From: an uncultured Acetatifactor sp.
Lineage (GTDB): Bacteria > Bacillota > Clostridia > Lachnospirales > Lachnospiraceae
Assembly (NCBI GenBank): GCA_944384205.1
Contig: CALWSL010000009.1
Span: 1-64,000 of the forward strand
DNA length: 64,000 nucleotides
Direction: 5' to 3'
The translations under genes and the position numbers were made by a program. Below the pieces are notes generated by a model that did not search any database, was not told the DNA's origin, and was given only the letters and a program-made list of their open reading frames with translations. Below are positions 24,740 through 33,426 of the stretch, piece by piece. Position 1 is the stretch's first letter, and each line of letters opens with the position of its first letter.

Positions 24740-25248
24740 AATATCACCTGCCTGCTCTTATTGCTTCGTTGGTAGAATGCCTGATAGGTGTAGTGCAAAA
24801 CCTTTCCATAGAATCCGGTGCCCGGTAGTACATACTGCTCCAATGGGTTTTTGTCCAGTAAATTCATGGAGCCGATAGAATAGTTCTGCTTGAGATTCAG
24901 GATGGATGAATTGATTATCTGAACAGCACTGTCTACTCTGTTCCCATATACGTCAATCGATTCGTAATATGTTTTTTCTTCGTCTGATAACACGACGGAA
25001 TCCATGTGGCATACTACCGTGATATCAATACCAACTTCTTTGATACGCTGATTTTCTATTTTTGTTAAATAGGTTTCTACAAAAACAGCACAGCTATTAT
25101 CGGTAACTGCACCCTCAATATACGGGGTGTCAAAGCAATGACCCGGCGTAATAAGATTCGTCAGGTCCTCTGATTCACAAAAAAGAGACATAAGGTCTGC
25201 TTTTATTTTGTTCATATCAGAAAGCGGATTATCATATTTTTGTGTCAT
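24736..25248 (-). CDS. Probable tail completion/terminator protein
   Basis: 170 residues in the slot just upstream of the tail assembly and tube genes. It has an alpha/beta pattern with V-E-T-Y-L-T-K-I, a long beta strand E-V-G-I-D-I-T-V-V-C-H, and an aromatic C-terminus (G-F-Y-G-K-V-L-H-Y-T-Y-Q). Tail terminator proteins have this size and position. No diagnostic motif, so the function is inferred from context. TTATGA overlap with the gene before it. Confidence 0.45.
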   Translation of the reverse strand: MTQKYDNPLSDMNKIKADLMSLFCESEDLTNLITPGHCFDTPYIEGAVTDNSCAVFVETYLTKIENQRIKEVGIDITVVCHMDSVVLSDEEKTYYESIDVYGNRVDSAVQIINSSILNLKQNYSIGSMNLLDKNPLEQYVLPGTGFYGKVLHYTYQAFYQRSNKSRQVIF

Positions 25249-25454
25249 AAACCATCTCCTTCAAAAATATTAATAGTTATCTTTGAACTCACAAGCCGGC
25301 TTTGTATAGTTCTCTTCACAGTAAGAAAAACGGGCACGATGTGGGGAACCACAGTAAAATCAAGGGGTTTGGGCGTTTTTTTATTTTTCGGATTTTCTGT
25401 TTTTGGCGTCCCATTCGTATTTTTGCCTGTTTTGTATACGTTTAGCGCAGTCAC
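25245..25454 (-). CDS. Small phage protein (69 aa)
   Basis: The stop (TGA) overlaps the next gene's ATG in TTATGA, and the first 25 codons overlap the end of the zinc-ribbon gene in another frame. The sequence is Lys/Pro/Asn-rich at first (K-T-E-N-P-K-N-K-K-T-P-K-P) and then beta-like (R-L-V-S-S-K-I-T-I-N-I-F-E). Coupling suggests it is real, and a non-ATG start inside the overlap is possible. No family recognised. Confidence 0.45.
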   Translation of the reverse strand: MTALNVYKTGKNTNGTPKTENPKNKKTPKPLDFTVVPHIVPVFLTVKRTIQSRLVSSKITINIFEGDGL

Positions 25455-26145
25455 TGCAATAGAGGCATTTGTTATTTGTCTTTTTTACAAGACGTTTACA
25501 ATATTTACAGTGAATAAATTTGCCCTCCCCAATATAGTTCAAATACTCATATCCAAGTTCTCTGAAATCGGTTATCTCCAAAACAGATTCTCCATCCATG
25601 TCCAGAAAATTAATTTTTAAATTCAGATTATCATTCTGATTGGAAAAGGAAATCAATCCCTTTTTTTCAAGGTCGTTTAGATATAAGAATTTGTCTTTTC
25701 TATATTTTACAGTCACTTTTGCAGTTCTGTATAACTCCTGAATGCCTGTATTCACCCAGTCGTTATTGTGTTCGGAAAGTACATTATATAATTTCGCATA
25801 GCATAACATGGTAAACAATAATTTTTCATATTTCATATGGTGTAATTCTGAGATTACATCCAATTCCGATTGGGTAATACCAACAGCATCAAGCTCCCGC
25901 AAAGGGTATTCCTTTGCCTTCTTGGAAATATCTTCAATTGTCTGCTCCCATAGCGCAGGATTGTAATTCTTATAGTTTGTTTCCATGAATTCATTTAATT
26001 TATTTGCAGTCTGTTCTTTATCTAATTGTTCTTTCTGTCGATAGTATTTACCTAAAAGAAAGAGGGTAGAAGCCGGCTTATTGCCAACTTCCCCTGTTTC
26101 CATGATGTATTTCGCCTGTTTTGTCTCATTTAATATAATTGACAT
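25381..26145 (-). CDS. Zinc-ribbon protein next to the RNA polymerase
   Basis: 254 residues. Most is helical and charged. The C-terminal 45 residues carry H-C-K-Y-C-K-R (CxxC) and C-L-Y-C-S-D-C-A-K-R, a treble-clef or zinc-ribbon site, ending in a very basic tail. The ATG lies inside the last codons of the polymerase gene, so the two are probably translated together. A nucleic-acid-binding partner or promoter-specificity factor for the polymerase is a reasonable inference but is not shown by sequence alone. Confidence 0.6.
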   Translation of the reverse strand: MSIILNETKQAKYIMETGEVGNKPASTLFLLGKYYRQKEQLDKEQTANKLNEFMETNYKNYNPALWEQTIEDISKKAKEYPLRELDAVGITQSELDVISELHHMKYEKLLFTMLCYAKLYNVLSEHNNDWVNTGIQELYRTAKVTVKYRKDKFLYLNDLEKKGLISFSNQNDNLNLKINFLDMDGESVLEITDFRELGYEYLNYIGEGKFIHCKYCKRLVKKTNNKCLYCSDCAKRIQNRQKYEWDAKNRKSEK

Positions 26146-28904
26146 TCCTTATCCTCCGTTTCCCTGTCAGCGCCAACTTTAATCCTGGCTGTTTTCATGC
26201 TAAAATGTAATCCGTTAAATTCGATATCACCATCCCTGTCTAATGTAGGATAGGAAACCATGTAATCATGTCTTTTTAATAAGTTCTGAATCAAGATATC
26301 TCCACAAATATCCCATGCAAACTGCTTACTATAGTCAGACTTTGCATAGCATAAATCCAACACAATATTACAGAGATATTTTTCGTTGGGGCATTGCTCT
26401 AAACACTCTCTCTTAAACTGCTCTTTGAAAAGATATTTCTGCATCTGACGTTCATCTGATTTGATGCGTTCTGACTTGGCATACTGCATGTAGCTGGCGG
26501 TTTCACGCCGATATCTGTCGTATATTTTTTTGATTTTGTGATACAACTGACTGGAATATTCCACATCACATTTCAGAATGGAATAATCAAAATCGTTATT
26601 GTTTAACCATTCGGTATTGTCAAACAGCTCCTCCAGCTTCCAGCATATCTTATTGATAGTGCAGGGAGCAGTGCCAAGGGGCATTCTTTGATGATAGCAG
26701 GTAATAAATGCTTCTTCCTCCTGCGTTTTTTCTTCTTTGGAGAGCAATTCCTCAAGGGTCATCCGAAAGCGCATCATACATTTTTCATTATTTTTTTTCA
26801 TATATTCCTTCATTTTGGCTCTTTCAGACGGATAGATATATTGCATAAAGTAAGGCTTCTTGTCTGCCACCAGCTTTCTATTCAACCAAAGTTCCTTCTT
26901 CTCGGAGGAATCCTTACCTTTCTCGATTTGGTTTGCGTTCCAATGATACCATTTATCAGGCATTGGCTTTGCCTCAATTCCTTTGGTCTTGTCAATCGCA
27001 TTCTGTTGATAAAGCTGTCCGCATTTGATTCGATAATCCAGTATGCGATATTCACGGCTGTCTTTTTCGTATCTTGCCTGTACTTCAAACATGGAAGTAA
27101 TTTTATTTGTAATCTCTCCAACGTTATTCCCGAAACTATTGATATTAGACTGTATCATATCATCTTCCGTCGGAATACATTTGGGAGCTTTCCGCTGCAC
27201 ACACACAATGGCAGGTAATTCCTTCGTATTGTTGATAAGCAAGGGGAGAGAGGTATTAAATACGCAGTCCCCGTCCTTGTCAAAGCCGTTCATGGCGTCC
27301 GCACAGGTGTCCCAACTGTTGAAGACGGTAGGAGTGGTCATATACTGATAAAATTCGTCCATTTCTTTATTATGTACAACGTTTAATAACCTGATGTTAT
27401 TGTGGGACGTCATCGGAGCACGAAAGCTTACAATTCTATTTACGCCCTGCTCAATCCAATACTTAGAATACACTTCACCTGTTTTTAACAGACCGGTTAC
27501 CTCTAAACCAAACATTGACTGACAAAGGGAGTAGGGGTCGCCGGATACCAAAGAGTAATTGGCAGGAACCTTTAACACACCTACCTTTGCATCGTTAATC
27601 CGCTTTTTAATCATCGTGTAAATCTGATTCCTGATATAGGGGTCATTTTGCATTTCCGGTTCAATCATGAGAGCAGTAGCGAAGGAAGTATCCAAATGCT
27701 GTATATTTTTTTCGTTCAATCCCATCCCTTTTGTGTACAGTATGGTTTTTCGATAATCATCAGATAAGATACCTTTTATTTCATCCACCGTAGGCGCAAT
27801 CAATTCCTCAAGCTGCTCATCGGAAAAATCATAGCTTTGTAAAAACTGATAATTCATGGTTCTTACATGTTCCAATTCTTCCTCTGATGATTTTGTGATG
27901 GCAAAGGTATAATGATTTTTGGCGCAGTTGTCTAAATAATCCCGAATAGAGGAGTAGGAATCCCACAGCTTTAGCATGGATTCGGTCAATACAAGCTCGA
28001 CCTTATCGATATCGTGCGTTTCTCCCCACACATCGGTAATGGCAGAAATTCCTCTGTCCCTTGCGAATTTCTGAAAATCAACGGGGAAAACGCATCCTTT
28101 ACAGAAGGAATTGCGAATGACGCATCCCGGTAATAAGTAATCTGCGCCGATTTCTTTTCCCCATCGTTCCATGAGCGGCGGCATTGCCAGACCATAACCG
28201 TCACTGTCATTTAATGCGATATCTTTCTCTTTGCTGTATTTCATGCTTGGTTGTTCTAACCCCGTATCATTCAGCTCAATGACGTCAGCTTTAAAATGGG
28301 TGATACAGTCATGGACCACAACAACTCCGTTTGGCATGGAAACGGGAATGGACGAGCTGCATACTAAAGCGTTGTAAGCCTCCAGCTTTGCCGGCGCAAA
28401 CGGTCTGGTCAAATCGCGTCCGTTATCGATTCTTCTTTTTAATTCCGGAAGCAATTTCTCATTTACGAACACGATGGTATTACTTTTTACACCGCCGGTT
28501 GTACCAAGCAACCGCCTGAAGGTGATGCCGTTTATCTGAAATCCGGTTTTATATATTTTTGCATAATCCTTGTTGTTATCGATAACCACGCACACATAAT
28601 CTTTTTGAAACTGATACTTGTCCAATTCTTCATATAATTTCTTGATTTTAGGACGTGAAACGGCTAAATTTTGTTCGGATTTCAGCTTTTTAATCTGCGC
28701 TTTGATATCAGAGATATGTACCTCCGGATTTGTGATACCGTTCAATTCGTCAATAAATCTCATCATCTGGCTTTCGCTCAATGCGATAAGCTCTTTATTT
28801 TCTCTTGCCTGATTTACGGTTAATTGTAAATTCCATTTTGCTCTGCGAAGACGGGAGGAATGGATTTTATAAATATATCGTTGGGATGTTAAATACTTAC
28901 TCAT
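26130..28904 (-). CDS. Single-polypeptide DPBB RNA polymerase (YonO/RdRP-like)
   Basis: 924 residues. Two double-psi beta-barrel signatures of the YonO/QDE-1 superfamily are in order. The first barrel region has S-D-G-Y-G-L-A-M-P-P-L (234-244) and I-R-N-S-F-C-K-G-C-V-F-P-V-D (263-276), with the conserved Lys at 269. The second has F-R-A-P-M-T-S-H-N-N-I-R (494-505) and the Mg-binding loop F-D-K-D-G-D (541-546). The D-x-D-G-D triad marks this superfamily and separates it from T7-type enzymes. YonO of phage SPbeta, of similar length, is a DNA-dependent RNA polymerase for late genes. This gene heads the tail operon, so it may transcribe the locus. The start overlaps the upstream stop (AAATGA). 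Confidence 0.82.
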   Translation of the reverse strand: MSKYLTSQRYIYKIHSSRLRRAKWNLQLTVNQARENKELIALSESQMMRFIDELNGITNPEVHISDIKAQIKKLKSEQNLAVSRPKIKKLYEELDKYQFQKDYVCVVIDNNKDYAKIYKTGFQINGITFRRLLGTTGGVKSNTIVFVNEKLLPELKRRIDNGRDLTRPFAPAKLEAYNALVCSSSIPVSMPNGVVVVHDCITHFKADVIELNDTGLEQPSMKYSKEKDIALNDSDGYGLAMPPLMERWGKEIGADYLLPGCVIRNSFCKGCVFPVDFQKFARDRGISAITDVWGETHDIDKVELVLTESMLKLWDSYSSIRDYLDNCAKNHYTFAITKSSEEELEHVRTMNYQFLQSYDFSDEQLEELIAPTVDEIKGILSDDYRKTILYTKGMGLNEKNIQHLDTSFATALMIEPEMQNDPYIRNQIYTMIKKRINDAKVGVLKVPANYSLVSGDPYSLCQSMFGLEVTGLLKTGEVYSKYWIEQGVNRIVSFRAPMTSHNNIRLLNVVHNKEMDEFYQYMTTPTVFNSWDTCADAMNGFDKDGDCVFNTSLPLLINNTKELPAIVCVQRKAPKCIPTEDDMIQSNINSFGNNVGEITNKITSMFEVQARYEKDSREYRILDYRIKCGQLYQQNAIDKTKGIEAKPMPDKWYHWNANQIEKGKDSSEKKELWLNRKLVADKKPYFMQYIYPSERAKMKEYMKKNNEKCMMRFRMTLEELLSKEEKTQEEEAFITCYHQRMPLGTAPCTINKICWKLEELFDNTEWLNNNDFDYSILKCDVEYSSQLYHKIKKIYDRYRRETASYMQYAKSERIKSDERQMQKYLFKEQFKRECLEQCPNEKYLCNIVLDLCYAKSDYSKQFAWDICGDILIQNLLKRHDYMVSYPTLDRDGDIEFNGLHFSMKTARIKVGADRETEDKECQLY

Positions 28905-29092
28905 TTATCTGCCTCCAATTCTGTTTTTTCCCATTGCAGGTCGGCTTCAATACGGGCGGCAATGGGAGAACCATGCGGATTATCTTTGCCGTGATAATTG
29001 GTATTAAAATCGGAAGGGTAAATCCTTCCCCCAAAATGGATGTGCTGTCTGTCATAGATTTCTGTTGGATTTAATTTTTTAGTTGATTTCAT
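28901..29092 (-). CDS. Small phage protein, first gene of the tail locus (63 aa)
   Basis: AAGGAGAT precedes the ATG at 29092 and the stop overlaps the polymerase start. The sequence begins M-K-S-T-K-K-L-N-P-T-E-I-Y-D-R and contains H-I-H-F-G-G-R-I-Y-P-S-D-F-N-T and P-H-G-S-P-I-A-A-R. Unknown function. Coupling to the polymerase suggests a related role. Confidence 0.6.
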   Translation of the reverse strand: MKSTKKLNPTEIYDRQHIHFGGRIYPSDFNTNYHGKDNPHGSPIAARIEADLQWEKTELEADK

Positions 29093-29626
29093 AATATATC
29101 TCCTTTGTATTTTAAATTTGCCGGTAATGAGTTCCTAATGATTACTTCTACATTTTGTTTTGAGATATTTTGAAAAATTTTTCCCATTACAGATTTGTGT
29201 TCCTTCTGATTTCTTATGTATAAAAAAATTGCAAATGTACTTAGTTATCCTCCCTTTTCTTCCCGATAGGGGGCTATTACAACAAACGCCCACGCAGAAT
29301 AAGGCTGCATGAGCGTTTGGGTAATATGAATTATTAAGGCATACTAAATGATCATCATGGCGGCTACCTCCATTAGCCGCCGTACCTGTCAGCGTCAGGG
29401 CGACATTCCTTTAGAGGGAATAAAAAAACGGCGGTCTTGATTTTCTCAAAGCCGCCGGGATAGGATAAGCGCGTGAAAATGTCCCTGCTCTGCGACGGCT
29501 TTTTTCTTTTGCCGTCGTCCGGCAGAATGTAGTTTTATTCTTTACCTATATCTTACAGGGAAATTATGAAGATCTCATAAAGATTTGAAAAATGATGAAC
29601 GATACCGCATATCGCCCATTCATTTT
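29093..29626. other. Accessory intergenic region with hairpins and one tiny ORF
   Basis: No substantial gene. Hairpins: AAACGC...GCGTTT (29284-29318), GGCGGCT/AGCCGCC (29359-29381) and GACGGC/GCCGTC (about 29496-29518). A 30-codon plus-strand frame (29348-29440) starts M-I-I-M-A-A-T-S-I-S-R-R and lies over two of them. It could be a leader peptide, but there is no clear ribosome binding site. The region separates the tail locus from the lantibiotic-immunity operon and probably belongs to the mobile segment carrying the latter. Confidence 0.4.
29421..29460 (-). terminator. Terminator of the immunity/two-component operon
   Basis: On the minus strand CGGCGG...CCGCCG (29457-29429) closes a hairpin followed immediately by TTTTTTT. 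It lies about 170 bases after the histidine kinase stop. Confidence 0.75.
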
Positions 29627-30991
29627 TTAATATGGAATTTTTATTGTAACCTGTGCGCCGCCAGTCTTTTTAGAGTTGCTTAAAATAAGCTGACCGCTAT
29701 GTTGTTTGATAATGCTGCTTGTGATATAAAGCCCCATACCAAAGTGCATATTAGAAGTCCGGCTTTTATCGCCCATGAAAAACTGTTCCTGTGCATGGTG
29801 CAGTTCCTCCGGCGTGAAGCCGCTTCCCTCGTCAGTTATGGATATGTGCAAAAAGCGGTCTGCCTTTTGTACCGTCACATAGACTGTTCCCTGTGGTGGA
29901 GAGTAGTCTGACGCATTGCCTATCACATTCATAATGGCTCGCTCCAACAGTAGCTTATCCGCTTTGAGTGCGTCCAGGTCAGCCCCCATTTCCATGTGCA
30001 GACAAATTTCTTTGGTAAGGCATAATGAATTTGCCTGCGCTTCAATCCGTCCCATATAATCAGCCACATCAAATTTTTCCAAATGAAGCTGATACCCGGC
30101 AACTGTCCGGGAAATATCAATTAACGTCTTAATATAAACGCCTATCTGCTCGGAACTTTCCGTGATGTAACCCGCATATACACGCTGTTCATTGTCAAGT
30201 TTCGTTTCACTTATCAAATCAATATTCCCCTGAATGACGGTCAAAGGTGTTTTCAAATCGTGAGCGAGTGCTGCAATCTGTTCTCTTTGTAGTTGTTCCG
30301 CGTGCCATTGCTTCTCTAACGATATTTTCAGATTATCTTTCATATTTTCAAAAGAACCAAGTATGTCCTCAAATTCTTTGATTTTTGAATGTCCTACTTC
30401 AAAATCGAGATTTCGTTCCGCAACCTGCCTTGTCGCTTCAAAAAGCGGGGCAAGCTGCGCCCGCATATTTTTTGCAAATTTCGCTGTCAATATCACGCAT
30501 ACCGCAATACAGTTGATTGCTATAAAAATATAGAGCAGAAATTCCGGCGAAGGAAAATGCTTATAAAGCCATTCATTTGTAAACTGCGAGCCAATGTAAT
30601 ATTGCAGCACAACATATTCATTTTCACGGGTCACAAGCAAATACTGTTTGTTGAGATTTGTATTTATCTTCCCGGATATTGCGTATTCCATTGCCCGGTC
30701 TAAATCGTCGCCCTCTAAGGTCGTTTCTGCCACTTGATAATTCTTATCCAGTATCAAATACTTGCAGCCCATAGGAAGCTGTACATCTGTTAAATCCGGC
30801 GTTGCAGCAATAACAGGAACAAGGTTCTTTGCGCTGCGTTCTGAATAATTCGCATAGGTAATAAGCCCCGTACTGTTTCCGGCTAAAATAAGACTGAATG
30901 GTATCGCCACCGCACCTATTAGCCCAATCAGTAACATACATAAGAATTTCCAAAAAGACGCTTTCAGTGATGTTGTTTTTTTCATTCCCAT
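29627..30991 (-). CDS. Sensor histidine kinase, lantibiotic-responsive type (LanK-like)
   Basis: 454 residues. Membrane helices at about 10-38 and 150-172 flank a short extracellular domain, followed by HAMP-like linker, HisKA with A-L-A-H-D-L-K-T-P (phospho-acceptor His about 244) and an HATPase domain (N-V-I-G-N-A-S-D-Y, D-E-G-S-G-F, G-M-G-L-Y). Gene order LanF-E-G, lipoprotein, regulator, kinase on one strand suggests it senses a lantibiotic or cell-wall antibiotic and induces the upstream pump. Start overlaps the regulator stop by about 10 bases; the Met two codons later is an alternative. Confidence 0.85.
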   Translation of the reverse strand: MGMKKTTSLKASFWKFLCMLLIGLIGAVAIPFSLILAGNSTGLITYANYSERSAKNLVPVIAATPDLTDVQLPMGCKYLILDKNYQVAETTLEGDDLDRAMEYAISGKINTNLNKQYLLVTRENEYVVLQYYIGSQFTNEWLYKHFPSPEFLLYIFIAINCIAVCVILTAKFAKNMRAQLAPLFEATRQVAERNLDFEVGHSKIKEFEDILGSFENMKDNLKISLEKQWHAEQLQREQIAALAHDLKTPLTVIQGNIDLISETKLDNEQRVYAGYITESSEQIGVYIKTLIDISRTVAGYQLHLEKFDVADYMGRIEAQANSLCLTKEICLHMEMGADLDALKADKLLLERAIMNVIGNASDYSPPQGTVYVTVQKADRFLHISITDEGSGFTPEELHHAQEQFFMGDKSRTSNMHFGMGLYITSSIIKQHSGQLILSNSKKTGGAQVTIKIPY

Positions 30992-31641
30992 TTATACCCA
31001 ATCCCCCAGACTGTCGCTATCGGCTGTATATCCAGTTTGTTTAATTTTGCCCGGATATTCTTGATATGGGTAGAAATCGTGGAATTATCACTATCGCCCT
31101 CTAAGCTGAAAACTGTTTCGTAAATCTGTTCCTTTGAAAAAACCTGTCCTTTGTTCCTTGCAAGATATTCACAGATCAGATATTCGCTTTTGGTTAAGGT
31201 AACGGGCGTATTATCTACCCGCAACTCTTTTGCAGATAAATCAATTTTTATTCGGTCAAAGGTCAGGGCGGTATGACGTTCCCTGTGTTCACGCCGCAAA
31301 TGGGCGTTTACTCTCGCCTGTAATTCTGCAATGCGGAATGGTTTTGTCAGATAGTCGTCTGCTCCCAGACCAAGCCCAAATGTGATGTCATGTTCCATTG
31401 TCTTTGCAGTCAGAAAAAGAATAGGGCAGTCCACAAGGGAACGGATTTTATCACAATAGGAAAAACCGTCTATATCCGGCATCATAATATCCAGTATTAT
31501 CAAGTCATATCTGTTCAGTTTATCAAGCGGCACCTGTGCAGCAGAGGTATAAGCGGTCACAAAATGCCCGTCCTTTTGCAGTCCGTTTTTGACAAGCTCT
31601 AAAATAGCCTGTTCATCATCAATCATAAGGATTGCTGCCAT
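30982..31641 (-). CDS. OmpR-family response regulator (LanR-like)
   Basis: AAAGGAGG seven bases before the ATG at 31641 sets this start; an earlier in-frame ATG (31662) has no site. The receiver has I-D-D-E-Q at the N-terminus, the phospho-acceptor in L-I-I-L-D-I-M-M-P, and L-T-A-K with the switch Lys in Y-L-T-K-P-F. The winged helix ends I-A-T-V-W-G-I-G-Y-K-W. Partner of the overlapping histidine kinase and probable activator of the immunity genes. Confidence 0.9.
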   Translation of the reverse strand: MAAILMIDDEQAILELVKNGLQKDGHFVTAYTSAAQVPLDKLNRYDLIILDIMMPDIDGFSYCDKIRSLVDCPILFLTAKTMEHDITFGLGLGADDYLTKPFRIAELQARVNAHLRREHRERHTALTFDRIKIDLSAKELRVDNTPVTLTKSEYLICEYLARNKGQVFSKEQIYETVFSLEGDSDNSTISTHIKNIRAKLNKLDIQPIATVWGIGYKWE

Positions 31642-31975
31642 ATTGTCGCCTCCTTTCGCCATTCCCTCTTAGTATATCATAATCAACAAGTACAGCAAAG
31701 CGATTACTGCCGCTTATGGTTTTTCCGCTTTCATCTATGGCGGCAAGCTGCCGGATATATCCAATCCATTCTCCAAGTCCTCCATTCGATACGGTATCTG
31801 CCAAAATCGTGTAATCGTTACCCTTGTAGGAAAACTGCGTTACGTTCTCTGCATTTAAGCTGCATTGTTCTTTACCGCCGGAATATTCTTTAATTTTATC
31901 CTGTAAAGAGCAACCCGCAAGAGCAGTACAGACGATAAAAGCAAACAACACAAACATAATCCGTTTTTTATTCAT
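31619..31975 (-). CDS. Lipoprotein of the lantibiotic immunity operon (LanI-like)
   Basis: 118 residues with a lipoprotein signal: basic M-N-K-K-R, a hydrophobic core, and the lipobox L-A-G-C (Cys about 21). The mature part has Y-K-G-N-D-Y-T-I-L-A-D-T and W-I-G-Y-I-R. Position between LanG and LanR fits the immunity lipoproteins that sequester lantibiotic at the membrane. It overlaps the regulator gene start, so the last 20 residues may be an extension. It also overlaps the LanG stop by 8 bases. Confidence 0.7.
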   Translation of the reverse strand: MNKKRIMFVLFAFIVCTALAGCSLQDKIKEYSGGKEQCSLNAENVTQFSYKGNDYTILADTVSNGGLGEWIGYIRQLAAIDESGKTISGSNRFAVLVDYDILRGNGERRRQYGSNPYD

Positions 31976-32699
31976 AATTTTTCCGCCCCTCCCAATGAGA
32001 AAACCATAATAAAGTTAATAATACGCCGCTTATTGTTAATGCAGCAATCCATATCCATTCTGTGACATGAACAGTAAGCCTGTCGTTTATAACATCATGC
32101 ACCCAGTTCATAGACCATGCAAAGGGGATATATCGCCCTATGCCTTTTAACTCAATATTACTGTATAAAATACATTGCAGGCTTTCAAATACTCCCCAAA
32201 ACAAGGAGATACCCAGTCCAAACCGAAAGCTAAGGAATAAATGCAGGGCATAAATAATTAAATTGTAAAATGCCATTCCTGCGGCTGCTTTGATTAACAT
32301 ACTAAGTTGTACGGTGTCAGCTATTCTCAAAAAATGTACGCCAAGCAGAAAGACAAAAAACAGACAAAACAGTGCAGCTATTCCCACTCCATATAAAACG
32401 ATCAATTTTGTCAGGATAACTGTATATCGGTTAGGCACTCCAAGCAATATTTGAAAGTGTGAAGCCTTTTCTTCTAATAAGACGTTCAAACTGACGATAA
32501 CACTTATCAGCAAAGGAAAAACGGTTGCTGTAAGCTCCATTATCATGTTTAATCTTTTGTAATCCGCTGTGTTTCCATATAGGACATAGTAAACAATAAA
32601 CAGCAGCGCCCCAAGAACAGGCACACATAAATGAATTGTTCCAAAGGACGTATGTTTTACTTTTATCAGTTCGGAACGAACCGCTCCCCAAAAGCCCAT
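31968..32699 (-). CDS. Lantibiotic protection ABC transporter permease (LanG-like)
   Basis: The native start is the ATG at 32699 (M-G-F-W-G-A-V-R-S-E-L-I-K-V-K-H), four bases after the LanE stop; the frame is open further upstream only by chance. About 243 residues with six membrane helices. The N-terminal S-E-x-x-K-x-K-H is the hallmark of both permeases of this type. With LanE and LanF it forms an export complex that removes lantibiotics from the membrane. Confidence 0.82.
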   Translation of the reverse strand: MGFWGAVRSELIKVKHTSFGTIHLCVPVLGALLFIVYYVLYGNTADYKRLNMIMELTATVFPLLISVIVSLNVLLEEKASHFQILLGVPNRYTVILTKLIVLYGVGIAALFCLFFVFLLGVHFLRIADTVQLSMLIKAAAGMAFYNLIIYALHLFLSFRFGLGISLFWGVFESLQCILYSNIELKGIGRYIPFAWSMNWVHDVINDRLTVHVTEWIWIAALTISGVLLTLLWFSHWEGRKNYE

Positions 32700-32703
32700 A
32701 CTG

Positions 32704-33423
32704 TTACCTCCCTTTTGAAAAATCTTTTGCGTCCACAAAAGATAATACAGCGAATAAGAATATGGATAGTGCAACAGAGATAACAACGGTTGTGGAAAAG
32801 TCGGGATTTCCTGCAAAAGTTCCGTTGAGTTCAATCCCCATAAGCGGCTCTGACAGTTTCGCCGCATAGCAATACGGCATGAACCACCAAACTGCTGTGT
32901 TTCCAAACAAGGTAGGAAGAAATATTCCAAGTATGGTATTTAGCATGAGCGGCACAAACAGCCCTGTTTTACGCGCAAGGTACAGGCATAACGGGATTTG
33001 CCAGACGGACGCAAGAACAATCGCTATGCTGCCTGCTATACTCTGTGGGACAGAATATACCGCCGTTGCCGGGGAAATGATATTGCTGATTGAGATAAGC
33101 AATGCTAAAAATGTTCCTGCTACAAGCAACTTTTCAATCAGAATAATTCCTTTTGCCAGTTCAAATTTTGAAAGGTCAAGGGGCATAGAAAATACAGAAT
33201 AATATTTTCCTGCGCTTTCTTCTTTCCGGTGTGATAAGGAACATAAAATTGCGATTGCTCCCGGAAGCAGGAACGCATACCACCAGTAAAGCGTCATATA
33301 TTGAAAACCGATAAAGCCGCCCATCGTCCATGCAAAAATAGCTGTGATAAGTGGAATGATGAAAAGCAGCTTGTTTGATATTGTCCTTTTGAATTTCAAA
33401 TGTTCTGATTTTAAATAGTTCAT
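32704..33423 (-). CDS. Lantibiotic protection ABC transporter permease (LanE-like)
   Basis: 239 residues. Starts M-N-Y-L-K-S-E-H-L-K-F-K-R-T, the same S-E-x-x-K-x-K/R start as LanG. Six hydrophobic helices, including L-L-F-I-I-P-L-I-T-A-I-F-A-W (18-31) and the last V-V-I-S-V-A-L-S-I-F-L-F-A-V-L. Three bases separate it from the ATPase gene. Ends in the charged D-A-K-D-F-S-K-G-R. Confidence 0.85.
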   Translation of the reverse strand: MNYLKSEHLKFKRTISNKLLFIIPLITAIFAWTMGGFIGFQYMTLYWWYAFLLPGAIAILCSLSHRKEESAGKYYSVFSMPLDLSKFELAKGIILIEKLLVAGTFLALLISISNIISPATAVYSVPQSIAGSIAIVLASVWQIPLCLYLARKTGLFVPLMLNTILGIFLPTLFGNTAVWWFMPYCYAAKLSEPLMGIELNGTFAGNPDFSTTVVISVALSIFLFAVLSFVDAKDFSKGR

Positions 33424-33426
33424 ACC

